DNA from: an uncultured Clostridia bacterium
Lineage (GTDB): Bacteria; Bacillota; Clostridia; Oscillospirales; Butyricicoccaceae
Length of the DNA stretch: 10,332 bases
NCBI GenBank assembly: GCA_945486175.1
Contig: CALYTA010000012.1
Coordinates: forward strand, 1-10,332
Direction of reading: 5' to 3'
Positions 6,197 to 10,332 of the stretch are shown piece after piece; position 1 is the first letter of the stretch, and every line of letters begins with the position of its first letter. A program made the position numbers and the translations under genes. The notes under the pieces are model-generated. The model worked only from the letters and a program-made list of their open reading frames with translations. It did no database searches and was not told the origin of the DNA.

Positions 6197-7405
6197 ATGG
6201 CTGATTTTGCAACCATTGAACAGGCACTGGATGCGCTCCGTGCCGGAAAGAATATTCTGGTCATTGATGACCCCGACCGTGAAAACGAAGGCGATATCGT
6301 CTGCGCCGCACAGTTTGCAACCACGGAAAACGTCAATTTCATGGCGACGTATGCCAAGGGCCTGATCTGCATGCCGATGAGCGGCGACTACTGTGACAAG
6401 CTCGGCCTGCCGCAGATGGTCGAAAAAAATACAGACAACCATGAGACTGCATTCACTGTCTCCATCGACCATATCAAGACAACCACCGGCATCTCCGCTG
6501 TCGAGCGTTCGCTGACCGCGATGATGACGGTCAATCCGGAGGCAAAGCCGACTGACTTCCGCCGTCCGGGACATATGTTCCCGCTGCGCGCCCGTGAGGG
6601 CGGTGTCCTGATCCGTTCGGGCCACACTGAAGCAACGGTTGACCTGTGCCGTCTGGCAGGCCTGGCACCGGTCGGCCTGTGCTGTGAGATCATGCGCGAG
6701 GATGGCACCATGATGCGCACCACTGAACTGATTGAGTTCGCAAAGGAACACAATCTGGTCATGATCTCCATCGCGGACCTGATCGCTTACCGCATGCGCG
6801 ACAAGGAAGAATCCCTGGTCGAGGAAGTTGCCTGCGCAGATATGCCGACCAAATACGGACATTTTAAGATTCACGGCTTTGTCAACAAGCTGTCCGGTGA
6901 GCATCATGTCGCTCTGACCATGGGTGACATTGGAAATGGCGAACCGGTGCTCTGCCGTGTACACTCCGAGTGCCTGACCGGCGATACCTTCGGTTCGGCG
7001 CGCTGTGACTGCGGCGAGCAGCTGGCTGCGGCACTGAAGGCCATTGACAAGGAAGGCCGCGGCCTGCTGCTGTACCTGCGCCAGGAGGGACGCGGCATCG
7101 GCCTGATCAACAAGCTGCGTGCCTATGAGCTACAGGAGCAGGGCTATGACACCGTAGACGCGAACATCAAGCTCGGTTTCCCGGCTGATATGCGCGAATA
7201 CGGCATGGGCGCACAGATTCTGGTTGCCCTCGGCGTACAGAAGCTGCGCCTGATGACCAACAACCCGACCAAGATTCACGGCCTGTCCGGCTATGGTCTG
7301 GAAATCGTGGAGCGTGTCCCGATCCAGATCGCTGCCAATCCGGTCGATGCGTTCTATCTCAAGACCAAGCAGGAGCGCATGGATCACATGACGGAATACA
7401 AATAA
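6197..7405 (+). CDS. ribBA: Bifunctional 3,4-dihydroxy-2-butanone 4-phosphate synthase / GTP cyclohydrolase II
   Basis: This fusion makes both starting intermediates of riboflavin: the four-carbon unit from ribulose 5-phosphate (N-terminal half) and the pyrimidine from GTP (C-terminal half). The 402-residue length is typical. The DHBP synthase domain, about residues 1-200, has [10 protein letters not shown] (24-33) with the acidic metal/substrate residues Glu29 and Glu31, [11 protein letters not shown] around His126, and [11 protein letters not shown]. The GTP cyclohydrolase II domain, about 205-400, has the zinc cysteines Cys259, Cys270 and Cys272 in [20 protein letters not shown], then RQEGRGIGL and [10 protein letters not shown]. 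Both active sites look intact, so both halves are probably functional. AGAGGAGG (6181-6188) lies 8 nt before the ATG, and the gap from ribE is 17 nt. Confidence 0.97.
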   Translation: MADFATIEQALDALRAGKNILVIDDPDRENEGDIVCAAQFATTENVNFMATYAKGLICMPMSGDYCDKLGLPQMVEKNTDNHETAFTVSIDHIKTTTGISAVERSLTAMMTVNPEAKPTDFRRPGHMFPLRAREGGVLIRSGHTEATVDLCRLAGLAPVGLCCEIMREDGTMMRTTELIEFAKEHNLVMISIADLIAYRMRDKEESLVEEVACADMPTKYGHFKIHGFVNKLSGEHHVALTMGDIGNGEPVLCRVHSECLTGDTFGSARCDCGEQLAAALKAIDKEGRGLLLYLRQEGRGIGLINKLRAYELQEQGYDTVDANIKLGFPADMREYGMGAQILVALGVQKLRLMTNNPTKIHGLSGYGLEIVERVPIQIAANPVDAFYLKTKQERMDHMTEYK

Positions 7406-7438
7406 ATTCAAGCCCACAAATACAGGAGGAAAACTACT

Positions 7439-7900
<462 letters not shown>

Positions 7901-7931
7901 GGTTCCATTATTCCATACCATTCCATATAGC

Positions 7932-7966
7932 AAAAAGGCACTCCAGCCAGCCTGGGGTGTCTTTTT
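7932..7966 (+). terminator. Terminator of the riboflavin operon
   Basis: AAAAAGGCACTCCAG (7932-7946) pairs with CTGGGGTGTCTTTTT (7952-7966) over 15 bp with two G-U pairs and a 5-nt loop. The five A upstream and five T downstream make it usable in both directions. Three copies of TTCCAT (7903, 7911, 7921) lie between the ribH stop and the hairpin, with no evident role. Confidence 0.9.
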
Positions 7967-7998
7967 CTGTCTCCGGCTATAAATTTATCTCAACGCGC

Positions 7999-8034
7999 AA
8001 AAAACCCGCCTCAGGACTTGCCTGAAGCGGGTTT
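7999..8034 (-). terminator. Terminator of the EF-G-like gene
   Basis: On the minus strand, ACCCGCTTCAGG (8032-8021) pairs with CCTGAGGCGGGT (8015-8004) over 12 bp with one G-U pair and a 5-nt loop, followed by a run of T (8004-7999). It lies 12 nt after the stop codon and back to back with the ribH terminator, separating the convergent genes. Confidence 0.9.
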
Positions 8035-8045
8035 GATCTGTCAAT

Positions 8046-10106
8046 TTATGCTTCTTCCTGTGTAGCAGCGATGACCTTCTCCTGAACAGCCGGAGGTGCA
8101 TCCTCATAGCGCTCAAACTGGGAGATGAACGAGCCTCTGCCCTGCGTCATGGAGCGCAGCGTGATCGCGTAATCGCTGATTTCCGCCATCGGGACTTCAG
8201 CCACGATTTCCTGGCCGTCATCGGTCGGGTTCATGCCCATAATGCGGCCGCGGCGCTTGTTGATATCGCCGATGACATCGCCCATGTAGGAATCCGGGAT
8301 GTAAACCTTCATCGAGCAGATCGGCTCCATAATAACCGGATTGGCCTGCGGGATGCCCGCCTTATATGCCAGCTTGGCTGCCATCTTGAACGAAAGCTCG
8401 TTGGAGTCGACATCGTGGTACGAACCGTCGAGCAGGTCTGCCTTCAGGCCGACCATCGGATAACCGGCGAGAACGCCGTGCTCCATTGCCTCGCGGATGC
8501 CCTTTTCAACTGCCGGATGGAAGTTTTTCGGGACGGAACCGCCGAAGATATGCTCTTCAAACAGGAAATCGCCGTCCGGATACGGGGAGAACTCCATCTT
8601 GACATGTCCATACTGGCCATGGCCGCCGGACTGTTTCTTATGCTTGCCTTCAACAGTGACCTTCTTGCGGATCTTCTCACGATACGGCACGGTCGGTGCG
8701 GACAGCACTGCCTCGGCGCCGAAACGGCTCTTGAGCTTGGAGCAGATGACGTCCAGATGGATGTCGCCGGAACCGCTCAGGATGCTCTGATGGGTTTCCT
8801 TGTTGATGGTAAAGGTAAAGGTCGGATCTTCGTCTGCCAGCTTGGCAAGGCCTGCGGCAATCTTTTCCTCGCCGCCCTTGGTCTTCGGCGAAACTGCCTG
8901 CGAATAGCATGCCGGGGCAAACGGAATGCCGTCCAGATTGACAGCACGGACGCTCATCGAGAGCGTATCGCCCGTCTTGGTGGTTGCGAGCTTGGAAACG
9001 GCGCCGATATCGCCGCAAGTGATTTCCTTGACCTCGGTGCTCTTCTTGCCGCAGATGGAATAGATGTGGCCGATTTTCTCGATGCCGTCCATGCGGTGGT
9101 TGAGCAGGGTCATGTCCTGCTTGACCGAGCCGGCAACGACCTTGAAATAGCTGAAGCGGCCATACTGGTCCGCAGTGGTCTTGAAGACAAAGGCACACGG
9201 TGTGCCGTTCGGGTTGCAGGCAACCTCTACCAGGTCTTCGCCCTCCTCACAGACCTCGACTGCGCCCTGGTCAGGGGACGGCATATAGTCGCAGATGCCC
9301 TTGAGCAGTGCGATGGTGCCGATACCGGTGGCAACGGTGCCGCAGAAGGTCGGGATAATGACGCGCTCGAGCACGCCCTGGCGCAGGCCTGCGATCAGCT
9401 CTTCATCGGAGAATTCCTCGCCTGCGAAATAGCGCTCCATCAGATCCTCGGACAGCTCTGCGATGTTCTCGCACAGCGCCGCGCGGTGCTGGTCAACGCG
9501 TTCAACCATATGCTCCGGAATCGGAATCTCGACGCGCTGGTTGCCTTCCATGCGGTATGCCTTGCGGACAACACAGTCGACAACGCCGACGGTTTCGCGG
9601 TTGCCCTCGAAGATCGGTACAACGATCGGGCAGACGCTCGGGCCGAAGGCCTTCTGCAGCTTGTGCAGCGAGGTATAATAATCGGAATGCTCCTCATCAA
9701 TCTTGGAAATATAGAACATGCACGGCTTGCCTGCGTCCGCCAGACGCTTCCATGCCTTTTCCGTGCCGACGCTCGGGCCGGACTTGCCCGGAACAACGAT
9801 CAGGCCGGATTCACATACGCGCAGCGCGCTCAGCACCTCTCCCTCGAAATCGAAGAAGCCCGGGGTATCCAGCATATTGATCTTGCAGCCGCCATATTCA
9901 ACCGGGGCAACGGTGGTGGAAATCGAGAATTTTCTGCGGATCTCCTCCGGATCGTAGTCACAAACGGTATTGCCGTCTGCAATCTTTCCCATGCGATCGG
10001 TTGCCTTCGTCATATAAAGCATGCTCTCAATCAGAGAGGTCTTGCCATCTCCACCATGCCCCATCACGCAGACATTGCGGATCTTATCTACAGAATATAC
10101 GTTCAA
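8046..10106 (-). CDS. EF-G-like translational GTPase (EF-G paralogue)
   Basis: A 686-residue homologue of elongation factor G with all five domains in order, but clearly a paralogue of the main factor. G1 is GHGGDGKTS (16-24). Switch I reads KFSISTTV in place of the usual RGITI. G3 is DTPGFFDF (80-87): Phe84 replaces the histidine of DTPGHVDF that triggers GTP hydrolysis in EF-G. G4 is SKID (134-137) with Ser for the Asn of NKxD. Domain IV keeps KKQSGGHGQYGHV and the tip segment DGSYHDVDSNELSF; domain V has MGDVIGDINKRRGRI near the C-terminus. Canonical EF-G genes usually lie with rpsL, rpsG and tuf; this one stands alone. The TTG at 10106 is chosen because AAGGAGAG lies 8 nt upstream and the next residues, NVYSVDKIRN, lead into G1. 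Its cellular role is not established from sequence; it could be an auxiliary translocation, recycling or stress factor. Confidence 0.92.
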   Translation of the reverse strand: MNVYSVDKIRNVCVMGHGGDGKTSLIESMLYMTKATDRMGKIADGNTVCDYDPEEIRRKFSISTTVAPVEYGGCKINMLDTPGFFDFEGEVLSALRVCESGLIVVPGKSGPSVGTEKAWKRLADAGKPCMFYISKIDEEHSDYYTSLHKLQKAFGPSVCPIVVPIFEGNRETVGVVDCVVRKAYRMEGNQRVEIPIPEHMVERVDQHRAALCENIAELSEDLMERYFAGEEFSDEELIAGLRQGVLERVIIPTFCGTVATGIGTIALLKGICDYMPSPDQGAVEVCEEGEDLVEVACNPNGTPCAFVFKTTADQYGRFSYFKVVAGSVKQDMTLLNHRMDGIEKIGHIYSICGKKSTEVKEITCGDIGAVSKLATTKTGDTLSMSVRAVNLDGIPFAPACYSQAVSPKTKGGEEKIAAGLAKLADEDPTFTFTINKETHQSILSGSGDIHLDVICSKLKSRFGAEAVLSAPTVPYREKIRKKVTVEGKHKKQSGGHGQYGHVKMEFSPYPDGDFLFEEHIFGGSVPKNFHPAVEKGIREAMEHGVLAGYPMVGLKADLLDGSYHDVDSNELSFKMAAKLAYKAGIPQANPVIMEPICSMKVYIPDSYMGDVIGDINKRRGRIMGMNPTDDGQEIVAEVPMAEISDYAITLRSMTQGRGSFISQFERYEDAPPAVQEKVIAATQEEA

Positions 10107-10114
10107 CGATTCCA

Positions 10115-10122
10115 CTCTCCTT
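10115..10122 (-). promoter_or_regulatory. Ribosome binding site supporting a TTG start
   Basis: AAGGAGAG on the minus strand, 8 nt before the TTG at 10106. An in-frame ATG lies further upstream at 10199, but it precedes the promoter's -10 box and lacks such a site, so the TTG start is preferred. Confidence 0.85.
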
Positions 10123-10163
10123 ACAAGGGTTTTCCAGCGGCCATCCGACCGCCTCTGTTCGTA

Positions 10164-10192
10164 ATTATATACTATTCTATCCGCTATTGCAA
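10164..10192 (-). promoter_or_regulatory. Promoter of the EF-G-like gene
   Basis: On the minus strand: TTGCAA (10192-10187), a 17-nt spacer and TATAAT (10169-10164). Transcription would start near 10157, giving a leader of about 50 nt that contains the ribosome binding site. The AT-rich stretch beyond it, to 10332, shows no gene or clear terminator. Confidence 0.8.
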
Positions 10193-10332
10193 ACAACAAA
10201 TTGTGAAATCTTTCTAAACGTGCCGCTGAGCATGGGATATTTTGCCCAGTTTATGTGCGTATTTTCTGTATTTTTCTCACATTGTTTCTCTTTATATCAT
10301 ATATTTGTGCTTTTTTTGTACATTTTTATCAA

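Noticed and set aside
8415..10217. Long open frame on the + strand (600 codons) opposite the EF-G-like gene
   Set aside because: It is antisense to a well-supported gene with full EF-G motifs, its product resembles no family and is rich in Ala, Asp and Leu, and high GC keeps stops rare in this phase.

Overview
The window looks like chromosomal DNA of a GC-rich member of the Clostridia, plausibly an Oscillospiraceae/Butyricicoccaceae-type gut anaerobe. This is an inference from protein character (YkpA-like ABC-F protein, PMCA-type calcium ATPase, EF-G-like paralogue), strong AGGAGG-type ribosome binding sites, sigma-70-type promoters and an FMN-riboswitch riboflavin operon in the Bacillus/Clostridium gene order. 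No mobile elements, CRISPR arrays, rRNA or tRNA genes are visible.

Layout. (1) 1-1157, + strand: the 3' part of an ABC-F ATPase gene, cut by the left edge and closed by a strong terminator at 1173-1208. (2) 1262-3871, +: a complete P2B (PMCA-type) calcium-transporting P-type ATPase. (3) 3872-4408, no protein gene: a promoter (3893-3920) and a terminator (3974-4008) that would bracket an RNA of about 80 nt, then a second promoter (4101-4129) inside a 9-bp inverted repeat, an FMN riboswitch (about 4151-4275), and an expression platform with two tandem terminator hairpins (4314-4347 and 4356-4387). The first promoter/terminator unit shares ordered short matches with the promoter-riboswitch unit and may be a decayed duplicate. 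(4) 4409-7900, +: the riboflavin operon ribD-ribE-ribBA-ribH, closed by a terminator at 7932-7966. (5) 8046-10106, - strand: an EF-G-like translational GTPase with a TTG start, its own promoter (10164-10192) and terminator (7999-8034). It converges on ribH. The AT-rich segment 10200-10332 shows no gene.

The rib genes together encode the pathway from GTP and ribulose 5-phosphate to riboflavin: RibBA makes the two starting intermediates, RibD deaminates and reduces the pyrimidine, RibH makes lumazine and RibE dismutates it to riboflavin. The FMN aptamer upstream would stop transcription before ribD when FMN is plentiful.

No wholly new system is evident. The items most worth a second look are the possible duplicate leader and short RNA at 3891-4060, the repeat-rich two-terminator expression platform, the one-sided decay of ATP-site motifs in the ABC-F protein, and the G-domain substitutions in the EF-G paralogue.
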